Below are positions 44,537-56,173 of a stretch of DNA of 64,000 bases, one piece after another. Origin of the DNA: Cloeon dipterum. Lineage: Eukaryota; Arthropoda; Insecta; Ephemeroptera; Baetidae. The first letter of the stretch is position 1. Every line of letters starts with the position of its first letter. The position numbers and the translations under genes are program-made. Below the pieces are notes generated by a model, which saw only the letters and a list, made by a program, of their open reading frames with translations, was not told the DNA's origin and searched no databases. The DNA lies in contig NC_088786.1 of NCBI RefSeq assembly GCF_949628265.1, positions 39,763,681 through 39,827,680 on the forward strand. The letters run 5' to 3'.

Positions 44537-44770
44537 AAATATACACAGCGCGAATATCAAAACTTTAAAATTAAAGCAAAAATATAAAAAATGGCACCAC
44601 AAAACGCAAATTCGAGGAAATATAAATTGAAGAGCCGACTGATGATCCAAAATTTCATCCGCACAAACTACATAAGTGGAATATTTGTACTCTCGAGTTA
44701 ATTAAAACGCAGACACGTAGTTTCCCCACTCCTTGAATTGAATTAAATGATTAAATTATAAATAAAACAC
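44537..44770 (+). terminator. 3' UTR and polyadenylation signal of the coil/His-rich gene
   Basis: AT-rich sequence after the stop codon, with AATAAA at about 44760. Downstream sequence soon enters R1 repeat copies, so a short 3' UTR is most likely. Confidence 0.55.
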
Positions 44771-45059
44771 ACAAGCAGCAGCCAAGTTGACCACGTGACC
44801 AGGCAAGTTGATAGCAGAAAATCTCGATGGAAAAGCATATGCATAATACATAATATATCCTGTCTATACCTGATCTTCTTGCTGTGATTTAATCCAAAGG
44901 TGGAAATTTACTACTACACGATACGCATACAATACGTCAAAATAGCTTTCTCTGCTTCAATACGCATTAATATATCGAGAATAATCGGCTTCTTGCGTGC
45001 TTTTTTCGCGTTTCAAACGGCTAACAGATGGCTATTAACAGTTAATAATTTAATTGGAC

Positions 45060-45545
45060 TTTCATTGGGGGTCCAGATTGCGATCTGTGTTGGTTCCCGC
45101 GGGTCAGAATTCAATATGGCATCGAAATTTATAATTATTTGAATATTCACCCATTTTGAAGCTGCGCAGTAAACTTTTGCGCATCTTAATCATGCGCAGT
45201 ATGTTCAGATCGCTTTTTCATCTCACAAGGAGGCTAAAACTCATTACTGCGCATGCCTGACCCAAATTAAAACCTTCTGCGCAGTCGATATTCCCACCGG
45301 GGGCCAGGTTGCGATCTGTGTCAGTTCCCGCCAGTCAGAATTCAATATGGCGTCGAAATAATGGTGACCAATCAGGAGACAGTCTAGCGGCCAATCAGAA
45401 GCGTCGGAAAAGGGGCGTGCCGACCTAATAATTTCATTCCCGCGTATTTTATTACATTTCCATTCGCCTTTTGTGCCATCTTACGGTTGATTCGTCAATT
45501 AACGGACTAATCAGCTGTTTTTAAAGATATAACAACAAAAATATT
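45060..45545 (+). repeat. Family R1 element, copy 9
   Basis: A plus-oriented copy from GGGGGTCCAGATTGCGATCT through AAGCTGCGCAGTAAACTTTT and CCAATCAGAAGCGTCGG to CGGACTAATCAGCTG. Confidence 0.9.
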
Positions 45546-45699
45546 CATTTTGCTTAAAGTATTTTCATTTCCCCGGTTCGTAAATTCAATAAAAAAGGAT
45601 ATTTTAATTATAAAAAAACCTGTGGTGCCATCTGTTTGCGGCTAGATCAAAAAATCACGCAAGATGCCGGTGAAGCAACGCATTACGCGCGCATAATAT

Positions 45700-45960
45700 A
45701 CAATAATTACGATTAGTGTGACGTTGATTGTGAACAGAATTATCCAGCGACTCACTCATTCACTCAGCTATGATGATCTCATTCCGGTACGCAAGCAAGC
45801 GAGCGAATGTTGGTGTGTGCAGACTCCCACCCCGCCCCCCGTCGCTCTCCGGAGCCGATCGATATACGCTCGTCGCCTCCGCCACCTCACTCGGCCCAAA
45901 ATATATTATCTCTGCTCGGCGCACTTTCTGTTCTTTCTCATGGCTCAAATTTTGTTTGTG
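45700..45960. other. GC-rich unique block in the intergenic region
   Basis: A GC/CpG-rich, non-repetitive block (CCCACCCCGCCCCCCGTCGC) has a TATATT at about 45901. It may be a promoter or regulatory element; no gene could be tied to it. Confidence 0.3.
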
Positions 45961-46044
45961 GAAAATTAAATTAAACTGTTGTTTTGCTCAAAATCGGATT
46001 GTTACTGAATTCTGATTTTTTTATTTGCCGAGAAAACCTTTGAT

Positions 46045-46515
46045 CTCAAACGCCGGGGGCCAGGTTACGATATTTTTTTGGTTTCTGCCGATTAGAAGTC
46101 AATATGGCGTCGAAATTTATAGTTGTTTGAAAATACGCCCATTTGGAAGCTGCGCAGTATACTTGTGCGCATCTTACGCATGCGCAGTAAGTTCAGATCG
46201 CTTCTTAATCTCACAGGGAGGCTGAAACTCATTACTGCGCATGCGTGAAACAAATTTAAACCTTCTGCGCAGTCGAAATTCCCACCGGGGGTCCAGATTT
46301 CGATCTGTGTTGGTTTCCGCCGGTCAGAATTCAAGATGGCGTTGAAATAATGCAGGCCAATCAGGAAACAGTCCAGCGGCCAATCAGAACCGTCGAAAAA
46401 GAGGCGTGCCGTAACGGTCGATTCACAAATTACCGAGCTAATCAGCTGGTTTGTAAATTTCCCGCCACACTCTCTCTAACAGCCGACATATCTGAAACTG
46501 GCCCCCGGTGCATGA
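46045..46515 (+). repeat. Family R1 element, copy 10 (with an internal deletion)
   Basis: It runs from CGCCGGGGGCCAGGTTACGA to ACTGGCCCCCGGTG. The stretch between GAGGCGTGCCG and TAACGGTCGATTCAC is missing relative to other copies. Confidence 0.9.
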
Positions 46516-46519
46516 AAGG

Positions 46520-47385
46520 TGGTTAAAAACTTTAAATTTTCGGAATCCTGGAAGTATTGCAGTAAACTGTGAAAGATAATTAATTTTTAAAAAGAGAACC
46601 ACGCAGTTACCGCGTTCCCTTAATTGTTTTTTGTCATTTGCGCTGATTACGATCTGTGTTTTAACGTTAATCTACAGTCTACACGCCATTTTTAAATTAT
46701 CCTAATCACGTTTGGGCTGGACGATAACAGGAAATGCGTGTATTAACTGTGTGACACCTGACCGCGAAAACAGTATTCTTGTAACACACATTTTTAGCTA
46801 GCAACTTCTTAAAACTCTTTCTCGTTCTCACGCAGAATTCCGATAGCTTCGAAAATCGCTTGCTTTGTAAAAGTATGTAATCCGCTCTTTATCTCTGCCT
46901 TTCGGTTTGGAAGGCTCTGTGAATTTAACAACTTTCGGCTTTGAATATATATAACGGAAAAATCAAAAGGTTATTTGAATTAAAAATAATAAGAATAGAG
47001 TCAATAGCTTGATTCGTTCCCTTTTCTATAGCTAATTCTAGAAAGAAGAAATTAATCGATGTAATGAAACGTACAACCAACCACATCCTTGAGTGTATTC
47101 GTAACAACTGCCACCCCGAGAAATAAATTTGAAAAATATATACACACACAACAAAATATAAAAATATATTTTACAAGAATTTGTCGCACCGTCAACAGAG
47201 GGATTTTAACTGGAATTTTCGTTTCGGAAATATACTCGGCCTAACGTACTAAAAAAATGAATCTTTTTTTTGTCCTCTTTTGGAGGTTGTCTTTAAAACC
47301 TCGAAGCAAGGAGAACTCGCGGGCTTTTGGCCAGTAATTAATTATATTAAAACATGAAAGTTCCTTCGTGATATACATGAGCGAA
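46520..47385. other. Intergenic, AT-rich, no gene seen
   Basis: No splice-supported exon. An ACACACACA-type patch lies at about 47138-47150. Confidence 0.35.
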
Positions 47386-47389
47386 TTCG

Positions 47390-47812
47390 CCAGTTGCATA
47401 AATCCTAAGTGTTCGAAGCCGCCAACAGATGGCGCCACCGTAGACTTTAGATTTTAAGGCCCTTCCGCTGCGATTTCAGACTCAATCTAGCTACTGTGCA
47501 TTCTTCAATTAATTTGCTATTTTTTGACGTGCTGAAAACCAAAATCGGTTCAGCCAATCGCCGTAGAATCATGAAAAACTATTTTTTGAAATACAAAAAT
47601 ATTTTCCAACGTTTCTACGGCGAATGGCTGAACCGATTTTGGTTTTCAGCACGTCAAAAAAAAGCAAATTAATTAAAAAAAGCAAAATAGCTAGATTGAG
47701 TCTGAAATCGCAGCGGAAATGCCTTAAAACCGCTTAAAACAAAATTTTTAAGAATGTCTGTGGTTGCGCCATCTGTTGGCGCCTTTAATAACTAAGGGTT
47801 TATGCAACTGGT
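47390..47812. repeat. Family R2 hairpin, copy 5
   Basis: A complete hairpin from GCCAGTTGCATAAATCC to GGGTTTATGCAACTGG, with GAAGCCGCCAACAGATGGCG in the left arm. Confidence 0.92.
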
Positions 47813-47999
47813 CAAATTAAATCAATACAATAGCTAGATTTTCCCCCTGTTTGATTGCGTCCATATTTTCACGCAGAAAATAATATTTTTACCGCACAAA
47901 CCTCTTTGAATTATTGTATTTGTAAAATTGGCATATTTCTGGTTCTGGCAGAGCCGGAAACCTAGATTAATTATAAAATTGTTGGCATAGAGATGCGCA

Positions 48000-48325
48000 A
48001 AAGGGTTTCATTAATTTCTGGAATGTGTTCGTGCCGCGGAATTCTGGCCGATTGGTCGCCCCGCCCACTTTTATAACCCTCTGCATCGCCCGCACGAGCA
48101 GTGAAGTTAGCTTTAGGAGAGGTCTACCACATGGAGCTAACGTCACTCCGATCAGCTGACTCGTGCGCGCGATGCGGAGGGATATAAAAGTGGGTGGGGC
48201 CACCGATCGGCCAAAATTCCGCGGCATGAACGGTTTGAAGTCAGGGTTTGAAGGGAAATCGTCAAGTTTCCCGTTTGTCACGCCCTCTTTTGTGGGAATT
48301 GGCGATTTTCTCTGGTTTAAATTGT
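48000..48325. repeat. Family R8 hairpin, copy 1
   Basis: The arms are GTGCCGCGGAATTCTGGCCG ... CCCGCCCACTTTTATA and the complement TATAAAAGTGGGTGGGGCC ... GGCCAAAATTCCGCGGCA. Outer arms extend to AGATGCGCAAAAG and TTGCGCATCT. A second copy lies at 59915-60062. Confidence 0.85.
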
Positions 48326-48329
48326 TTTT

Positions 48330-48970
48330 GCGCATCTCTAATTGGAATATTTACATGTATTTGATTGAAATGTATCTGGATATAAGTGTCCTTGTTGAAA
48401 CAACGTTGTACATTAATTATTGTGAGTGGAGAAAAAAAGAAGAATTAATTAATTTAATTTCACGCAGCAGCTCAAAACCTAAATGAATTAATTGTTGATT
48501 ATTGTGTTATGAAAATTAGAGAAATCGTGTGTTTTAGCTATTTGTTGGAGTTATCATAAATAATGCAGGTGCTAAAGAATCGATTTTGACAATTTCTTCT
48601 CCGGTTTTGCTACAAACGCGTGTGTTTTTCTATAAGTCCGGTTTTGAGTCTTCTGGAGGAATGCCTGTTTACTGTTTGTCTTTGTAATTTTGGTCTATAC
48701 TGTATGTTATACATTAAATTATAAATATCAAGCACGTCGTGTGTATCAAAGGATGGAATCAATCTATATATTATGGTATTGTAAACCTATTCATTGTACA
48801 TCATTCTGCATTCGATAGTTTGTCAAATTTTTCCAATAAACAAAGCTTCCGTGAATATCAAGTCTAAAAAAACAGTGTTTCATTAGAAAGCAATGAATTT
48901 CGCTGCAGCAAAAACCCAAATTAAAAAAACTTTTTATCTAGAATCGTAAAATCGTTTCACTGGCGAAACA
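48330..48970. other. Intergenic, AT-rich, 3'-UTR-like sequence
   Basis: CCAATAAACAAAGC at about 48835 resembles a plus-strand polyadenylation signal, but no plus-strand coding exon was found upstream after 44536. It may be an alternative far 3' end of the coil/His-rich gene or an untranslated RNA. Confidence 0.25.
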
Positions 48971-48977
48971 TTAAAAT

Positions 48978-48987
48978 TTTATTTATT
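48978..48987 (-). terminator. Polyadenylation signals of the 109-aa gene
   Basis: Plus-strand TTTATTTATT gives two overlapping AATAAA on the coding strand, about 165 bases after the stop codon. Confidence 0.6.
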
Positions 48988-49149
48988 CAAAATCAGCAAT
49001 TTCCTAATGAAAAGGAACAAATTTTTATAAATTCCCTTTTTGCATTAATTCGGGAAAAAGACGCTTCTCACATTTCGCAGCGTTTCGAAAGTTGAGGGGA
49101 ACTCTGGGTGCGTGCAGCTCTCTCTTTTATTATTATTTTTTTTCTATTT

Positions 49150-51245
49150 TCAGTCAGGCGTGCTCTTGACGAAGGCGTAGCTCTTTTTGGCGCTGTTCAG
49201 CTCCGTCTTGACACCGCTGCCACTCACGTTGGGAGATTTTCCGGAAAAACTGGCGCGAAGCGGAGACGCGGAACGAGGACTGCTGCTCAACTCTGCAATT
49301 GAGGAAAAATAATAATATTTCGTTGATAAAACAGGAGTTTTTTTAAACTTACGCAGCATGCGGAGCTTCCTGCGGGCCATCACGGGCGAGCGGTAGGCCT
49401 TGGGCGCGTCGCTGTTCACGCACAACGCCTGCTCGTCGATCGTGCGGCTCACCAGGTCTTTTCGCTCGGACTTGTTCTTTCCTTCTGAAATTAATTTAAC
49501 AAGAATGAAGTGAAATTTCAGAAAAAAAATGATTTTTTTAACTAGAAAATTGCGCTGAAATAATTCAAAAAATATATATTCAATTTCTTCTGAGCAGCTG
49601 AAGGGTTTAGGGGGTGCATAAATCCATCCCCTTTCATCCCCATTGCTAATTAAAGCGACCACGCCGTGCCTGGCGCCACGCTCACTGTTGCGTATTTAAA
49701 GCTGTATTGCAGCTTAGGGGTGGAAAGAAAACACCCCTAAACCCTTCAGGTACTCAGAGAAAGTTGAGACGAGTCTATTGGTGGGTAATTTTTGTAATTC
49801 TGAAGCTTAGAACACGAGATTTGGAGTTATTAATATAAGCAAAAATCACGAAATTCACAAATTTTTCGACTTTTTCGCATTTTGCAAACACCAAATCTCT
49901 GGTTCTAATTTTCAGAATTGCAAAAAAGTACCCACCGTTAAACACATCTCAACCTACCCTAAAGATCAAGAGGTCTTAGGGGGTGCTCACCCTCCACCCC
50001 TTTCCATCCCCTCGCAAAAATTCTCGAAAGAAAATGTACTCAGAGCATTTTTCCGCGGGATTTAAAATATTTTAACAATTAGTGGGCGGGGGTAAGCACC
50101 CCCTTCACCCTCTAGCTGGTCAGGAGAGATTAAGACGAGTTGAACGCTATTCAATTTTTGTAATTCTGAAGCTTAGAACACGAGATTTGAAGTTATTAAT
50201 ATAAGCAAAAAATTACAAAAATCACTAATTTTTCGACTTTTTCATCTTTTGCAAACTCCAAATCTCGGGCTGTGAACATCAGAATTGCAAAAACTTCCCA
50301 CCGTTTGACTCGTCCTAACTTCCTTTGAGAATATAAAGTGTTTAGGGGGTGCATACACCCTTCCCCTTTCATCCCCATTGCAGCAATTTTGATAAAAAGC
50401 GACCACCGTTCCTGGCGGCACGCTCATTGTAGCGTTTTTGAAGCGTTGTGGCAACTTAGGGGTGGAGAAAAATCACCCCTAAACCCTTTAGCTACTCAGA
50501 AAAAGTTAATATAAGTTCAATGATATGTAATTTGTGCAAATGAAATGCTCAAGACTCCAGATATAAGGTTCCAAAATTTCAAAAAAACGCGAAATAAAAG
50601 ATTTTTTTTCACTTTTCGAGATTTTTGCAAATCAAAATCTCGGGTTTTAACGTTCAGAATTACAAAAACTACCCACCATTAGACTCATCTCAACCCACCC
50701 TGAATATCTGAAGGGTTGAAAGGGTGCTAACCCTCCACCCCTTCAACCCCCTTGCTCAAATTCTAGCAGCAAAAATGACTCAAACGACGCAATCTTAAAA
50801 ATTTTGAGAGCTTTAATTTCTTTCAAATCATTTAAAAAAGCTAGGAATAGAAATAAAAAAGGCGAAAAATTCTATTTAATTGAATTAAAATATTAAAATT
50901 AGATTTTTTTCCTCTTTTTGAATTGTATGCTTATCCCCAATAGAGCATTTTATCGTTTCCTCGAGTTGTTTGCAAGACAAACTCGTCTGTGAGTAACGCA
51001 AGAGCGGCGGTGAATACAAATTAATGAGTGCGTGCGTCGTGCTGGAATAATATATTATTCCATTCAGGTCTTTCCGCTCTATTACCGCCAGCTAAACAAA
51101 CTGCGCAATAAACTCAACCAACAAAAAATTATTTACTGTCTTAAACTCAACCAGCATTTTAAAATAAAATTAAATAAATTCTGTACATACTTTTGGGCTC
51201 CTCGTACTCGTAGTGGGACAATTTCTCCACGGTCAGTGCGAACAT
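49150..51245 (-). CDS. Small basic Ser/Lys-rich protein, 109 aa, unknown family
   Basis: Exons 51245-51191, 49484-49353 and 49292-49150 join in phase. The donors are AAAA|GTATGT and CTGC|GTAAGT; the acceptors are ATTTCAG and AATTGCAG. The start is MFALTVEKLSHYEYEEPK, followed by a Lys/Arg-rich middle (KGKNKSERKDLVSRT, then SPVMARRKLRMLR) and a Ser-rich tail (SSSPRSASPLRASFSGKSP) ending FVKSTPD. Codon bias is strong. No signal peptide or membrane segment. RSPVM, SSPRS, ASPLR and KSP could be proline-directed phosphorylation sites, which is inference. Intron 1 holds a large hairpin array. The gene lies downstream of TUBGCP5 on the same strand, with the LRR gene between. I do not recognise the family. 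Confidence 0.75.
49590..50775. repeat. Family R9 array of hairpin units, cluster 2 (intron 1 of the 109-aa gene)
   Basis: About three units carry GAACACGAGATTTGGAGTTA and CAAACTCCAAATCTCGG, separated by CACCCTCCACCCCTTTCCAT-type joints. It is the same family as 33115-34035. Confidence 0.88.
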
Positions 51246-51343
51246 GGTTTTTGCTTCCTTTCCTAATTTCCTGCTGCGAAGTGTCAGTCTTCCTTCGAGC
51301 GAGTTGTGTGCCGAGTGGGCAGCAGGCGCCGCGCTTTTATATA
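51246..51343 (-). promoter_or_regulatory. TATA promoter and 5' UTR of the 109-aa gene
   Basis: On the coding strand TATATAAAAG (plus-strand 51334-51343) is followed by GCGCGGCGCCTGCTGCCCAC and a 5' UTR of about 60-70 bases before the ATG at 51245. Spacing fits a TATA-driven start near 51305-51312. Confidence 0.65.
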
Positions 51344-51812
51344 TTTCTGAGTGAGGCGAGCGAGCAAGCGAGCGTATCTGCACGCACGCACCGCCGATTA
51401 ACACCCGCAGCTTCCTTGTCAGATAACGCTCAAAAGCGCACGCGATAATTCTATATTTTTAACTGCAATATTCGCACCTAGAATTAAATATCAAGGTTAT
51501 TTTCTTTAGGATTTACGTTTTATTTAATAAGCATAATTTCTTAGAAATAAAAGTATAACAGTCTTTCAGCGAGACATTTCAAAAGATAAACAGAAAAGGC
51601 GGACACATTGCGATATTATTTGCGTCAACACACGGCCTTTTCTAAATTTAGAATAATTATCGTCGAGAGGTAAACGACAGTCGCGATTTTCCGAGTGTTT
51701 GGCAAGCGGCCTCAAATGTCGATTTCAAAGTGTCTGCCTTGATCCAGTTTGTGTGTACTTTTCAAAAGACCATCACGCTGTTTAGAAAATCGGCGCTTTT
51801 TCGTTGAGTGCG
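51313..51812 (-). repeat. Duplicated block, left copy (109-aa gene promoter plus TUBGCP5 3'-end remnant)
   Basis: Collinear with 56852-57304: AGCAGGCGCCGCGCTTTTAT, CACGCACGCACCGCCGATTA, GCGTCAACACACGGCCTTTT, GTAAACGACAGTCGCGATTT, TTGATCCAGTTT, GGCGCTTTTTCGTTGAG. At 51808-51782 the minus strand still reads LNEKAPIF then TAA, a relic of the last TUBGCP5 exon. It also keeps the TTTATT polyadenylation signal at about 51520. Confidence 0.9.
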
Positions 51813-51983
51813 AGATTTCAGACCGGATGATCCCCTCGTGACTCCGACTGTTCGGTCCCAAACAGAAGCAATTTCGGTTTCTCAAATAGCGATTTTGCTC
51901 GGCCGCCAACGATCATGCTCCATTTTTTTTTAATTTTAAATTAGATTTCGAATGCCTAGGATCATGAGACAAAAAAGAGCTTC

Positions 51984-52352
51984 TTAAAAATTTTGTTTTA
52001 AGCGGTTTTAAGGCATTTCCGCTGCGATTTCAAACTCAATTTAGCTATTTTGCTTTTTTTGAATTAATTTGCTTTTTTTGACGTGCTGAAAACCAAAATC
52101 GGTTCAGCCATTCGCCGTAGAAACGTTGGAAAAGATTTTTTTATTTCACAAAATAGTTTTTCATGATTCTACGGCGATTGGCTGAACCGATTTTGGTTTT
52201 CAGCACGTCAAAAATTAGCAAATTAATTGAAGAATGCACAGTAGCTAGATTGAGTCTGAAATCGCAGCGGAAGTGCCTTAAAATCGAAATTCTACGGTGG
52301 CGCCATCTGTTAATTGGCGGCTTCGAACACTTGGGGTTTATGTAACTGGTAG
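51984..52352. repeat. Family R2 hairpin, copy 6 (left end truncated)
   Basis: The left arm starts inside the element (TTTTGTTTTAAGCGGTTTTA); the right arm runs to the end with GCGCCATCTGTTAATTGGCG, which has a four-base insertion. Confidence 0.88.
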
Positions 52353-52359
52353 TATTGAA

Positions 52360-53329
52360 CACTTATGCAACCTGAGCTGCATTTGGGGGTTTACTGCTGC
52401 ATACGTTCCAGTCATCCCCTGAATTTATTCGAGTCACAGGGTAACAGAAAAAAAAATCCAAAGGTGTGCAGCTGTCGTTCAGTCAGGCGAGATCACCTGT
52501 TTATTTATGGGAGCGTGAAAAAATACCTTTTGATGCTTTGAATTGAGGCCATTAGCAGACAATACATACATGTTCGGGCCAGGGAGTTGAATGAGAAGGG
52601 GACAAAATAGGCTCGCCCGCTCAGCTCTTTTCAGGCTCTGACTGATTGTGAGCATTTTTGCCGTCATCCGCGCGTTATATTTTGACGATTAATTTAAATT
52701 TGATAAACGTTGACTTATTGACATTAAAAAACAGCGAAAATTTAGTTCTTTTTCCTGGTGTATTTTTTAATGTTAAAATTAAATTGAGACATCAACAAAT
52801 TTAGTTGTATTTTAATCGTGGCGTCTTTTGATGAATATAAAGATGGGGAAAATTGAACTTTGATGCGTTTCCAAGATGATAATTTAAATGAAAAAATAAT
52901 TTGTGGCATGTTAAAAGCATTGTACATTTTTTAAACTCCTTTTTTTAATTTTTTCGATAGTAATTTAAATTTAAAGCTGACAAAAAATCATTTCTGGATG
53001 GCAAATGCGAAGAAGCGAAGTACATATGAGGAGAGTTCGAGAGCCACCTGTTATTCGGGGCAGCTGGAGATGCGGCTCGGCTGAGTGAGGGGTCAGTGTC
53101 GCATTGTGTGAAGAGTTCTTTTGTTGTTTTTTTCCTCATCGTGACAATATAATACCTTGGAATGCAAGAAAAACGACGTGTCAAGAAAATCTAAAATCAA
53201 GGTGAGCGTCGCAGTAGGTGTTCCCTAAATTCACCTGAAAAGCAAGAAAGAGCGAGACTCATGCACAGTCGTGTTTGCACCCTGCGAGTGTATCGGATCT
53301 CTCCCTGGCGCAGTGCACAAGCAATAAAA
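52360..53329 (+). promoter_or_regulatory. Upstream region of the LRR gene
   Basis: Mostly AT-rich with GC-richer patches at 53040-53110 and 53200-53320, next to the first ATG. The 5' UTR probably lies within about 53200-53329. No TATA box in a decisive position. Confidence 0.35.
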
Positions 53330-55997
53330 ATGGTAAGAATAAAATTTTTAGAACTCGCACGGAAGTTCCTTTTTCCTTTATTTCCCACTGCTAATAATTT
53401 ACCTCTTAATAAATCAATTGTTTATTCCTGTACAAAGTGATCAGGTCACTGAAACGTCGAGTCTAAAACACACTCAAAACTCCCGCCACAAATAATCTTT
53501 AATAAGCTCTGCTGGGAAATGCACGCTGCGCTTCTGGCTAAAAATAACCAATCATTTTTTTTTTCCTAAAGGTGCCATCCAGCCTGGTGGACCTGGCATT
53601 CAATACTGTGTGTGACAACATCAATACTTATGACGGGGACTTACTAAAAACCTGCATTGGTAAGCAAAACAATTTCCACAATGTTGCGCTTAAAGACCGT
53701 CTTTGCACCGTTCTGAGTACACCAATCGATTCTTGAGGGTCGAATTAGGTGAAAAGGATCATTTTTCCCGTCAAAACAACATAAACATGCGTGAGAGCAA
53801 GCACACGCCCACCGCCAGCTGTTAGTGGCCTCTCCTTGGCCCCACCCGGTCTGATGCATAAATATTGTTTTGGCGGGAAAAAAGTTCGCACGTCGCGCTG
53901 CTCTTTTTAGCTGGAAAAAATATCCTTTTCACCTAATTCGACCCTCAGGAATCGATTGGTGGGCTCAGAAACTTCGTCAGAGACGAGGTCTGTAAAAAAT
54001 GAATGAAATATATTTGTAAAACTGTATCTCTTAACATCCATTTGCATTATTTCTTAAATCAATTTCCTCAATTTCCAGGGCCTTTTCGTATAAGGATGCG
54101 TGAAGAAGTGCTTCGAAGATCAGCGTCCCATCATTTAACATGCGACGGTAACAACAATCACAATGACAACATTTGGGCAATTCTGCCTTGCTTGGTCAAG
54201 TCGAAATCCTATACAAGAATTGACACCTGCTATATGAGCCACATGGGCTGCAAATACTCTCTCTGGCCCAACTATCGCTTCCAAGAGGTAAAATAATTAA
54301 TGCTTTTTAAATATTGAATTCCAATAATTCTCAATCTCAATTATTTCAGCTCATCAGGTGTTTGGGGGCGAACACTCCGAACCTGCAGGAATTAATAATA
54401 AATGTTTGCTTCGGGATTTTTGAATACTCTCTCGAAGAACGCGAATTGGCCTCGATTATGCAGCTCAAGCATTTGACCATCCTTGAGATAAATCATGTTC
54501 GCGTCCCTTTGTCGGGGATTTTGGACATCTCTCGTCGATGCGAAAAATTGAAGACAATCACTGCGGGCTATGTTGAAGTTGACGAGACAGCTTCACTTCC
54601 TGCCATCAGGGAAGACTTCGTGGTCATGCACATCGAGGCTTTGGATATTTACCGCAGGTTTTGGATCTCCCTGATGATGAAAACTACTGCGGCCCCGCAA
54701 TTTGCAACAACAACTAACACGCATTGCATTAGATTGATTCACAGTCCAAGCACATGTCGAGACTTTTCTTTGGAACAACTGTTTGCTGAAAAACTAACGA
54801 CCCTATATGTAAGAATTTTTGTTTCCATTTTACTTCAACAACTAAATTTTAATGAATTTATATTTCAGATTGATAGCTGTAACCTGGAGAATATTGAAGA
54901 ACTGGTCGACTTTCCGCTCCTTCCAGTAGTAAATTACGCATCGATTGGATGTGGCGGTAAATCGGCGCACGTTTTAAGATGTTTCATGAAAAGAAACGGA
55001 CAGATTCTTCAGGGGTTGACTCTCAGGAATGTTGGCATCAAGGAGGAGATGACCTTGAGCGAAATCCTCAGCTCATGCCCTAATCTTCAGTCCTTGGAAT
55101 TATGTGCTTGCATTTTGTCTGGGAATGACGCACCCGCTGATGCGATGCAACAACTGACACGATTTTTGTGGGTCAATGGTTCAGAGTAAGGATAATTCAT
55201 TTTTTGGAAAGCCAACCACCAAACTCTTTAATATTCTTTAAGCCTGTTTTTATTTTATTATTTTACAATCTTTGTTGAAGTTTTTGAGCACACCAATCGA
55301 TTCCTGAGGGTCGAATTAGGTATATAGGATATTTTTTCCCTAAAAAAAGTGCAGCGCGACGTGCGAACTTTTTTTCCCGCCAAAATATATTATGAACGTA
55401 TTTGTGAGAGCTGGCTGGATCTGACAAAGAAGTCATTCGTACAGGCAGTCTCTCTGCAAGTGTTCAAATCAGCTCTGACGCATTCGCACGTCTCACAAAT
55501 ACGTCCATAATGTTTTGGCGGGAAAAAAGTTCGCACGTCGCGCTGCACATTTTTAACGGAAAAAACGTCCACTTTACCTAATTCGACCCTCAGGAATCGA
55601 TTGGTGTGCTCAGAAACTTCGGCAAAGACCGTCTTAAATAAATAAAAACAAAAAAAGGAAAAGAAATGAAGGTTTTAGATGATTTGACAATTTCTTCGTT
55701 GTTTTTGTCTCATAGTTTTTAATCATTGCAGATATTCGCATGATGTATATAGTCGCTTTTTCGAGCATTTTGTCAGCGCCGCTCCTAGAAGACATCTACC
55801 TAAGCCTCCCCAATATTGACTACAGCGACAACGCCACCGTCATAGCTAGGATTCAAAGACGCGAAATCCTACAGAATCTCAAGAAACTTTATATGAATGA
55901 ATGGGTGAATATCATAAACAAGAATGGCCCTTCCTCTTACTCATTGTCAAAGAATTTCACAGAGTTGAGAAACGCTATTCGTTCAGTATTATCTTAA
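53330..55997 (+). CDS. Leucine-rich-repeat protein with an N-terminal VHL/F-box-like segment
   Basis: Exons 53330-53332 (ATG only), 53572-53659, 54079-54287, 54350-54808, 54869-55178 and 55732-55997 give about 444 aa. The N-terminus (VPSSLVDLAFNTVCDNINTY ... LLKTCIGPFRIRMREEVL) resembles the VHL-box-like start of ZYG11/ZER1 substrate receptors or a degenerate F-box. The rest has LRR signatures: NTPNLQELIINV, LKHLTILEINHV, CEKLKTITAGYV, ILQGLTLRNVGI, CPNLQSLELCAC and APLLEDIYLSLPNI. Likely role: substrate receptor of a cullin-RING ubiquitin ligase (inference from architecture). The splice from exon 5 to 6 is odd: the strong donor (TCAGA|GTAAGG) shifts frame and stops early, while a weak in-frame donor (AATG|GTTCAG at 55179) keeps the LRR frame. 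Introns 2 and 5 carry R5 hairpins. AATAAA at 56080. Confidence 0.72.
53692..53995. repeat. Family R5 hairpin, copy 2 (LRR gene intron 2)
   Basis: The arms are ACACCAATCGATTCTTGAGG / GTCGAATTAGGTGAAAAGGA and the complement TCCTTTTCACCTAATTCGAC / CCTCAGGAATCGATTGGTG. Confidence 0.9.
55268..55637. repeat. Family R5 hairpin, copy 3 (LRR gene intron 5)
   Basis: Starts GAGCACACCAATCGATTCCT and ends AGGAATCGATTGGTGTGCTC, with inner arms GCAGCGCGACGTGCGAAC and GTTCGCACGTCGCGCTGC. Confidence 0.92.
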
Positions 55998-56079
55998 GCA
56001 CATAAACATAATATTGTTATATAAACAATGCTTTACATCACAATTCTTTTACAATGTTTATACTTCTTTTTCTTTGAGT

Positions 56080-56085
56080 AATAAA
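56080..56085 (+). terminator. Polyadenylation signal of the LRR gene
   Basis: AATAAA lies about 83 bases after the stop codon at 55995-55997. Confidence 0.65.
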
Positions 56086-56173
56086 AAAATCATTAAAAGA
56101 GAATCACTTTTCGGCTTAGAACTTGATTTTTTGAAAATTTTTCCATAAATATTCTTGCTAATGAGGCAAAATG

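Noticed and set aside
44324..44650. Antisense ORF of 108 codons with a Val/Leu-rich stretch
   Set aside because: It is the complement of the CAC-rich His tract (GTG codons). The sense strand has phased splice sites and codon bias.
49150..49662. 170-codon minus ORF as one exon of the 109-aa gene
   Set aside because: It reads through the intron at 49293-49352 and into repeat sequence; the spliced three-exon model has consistent phases.
54314..55189. Single 291-codon ORF as the LRR gene
   Set aside because: It reads through an intron at 54809-54868 with good GTAAGA and TTTCAG sites and starts in intron 3; the spliced model is better.
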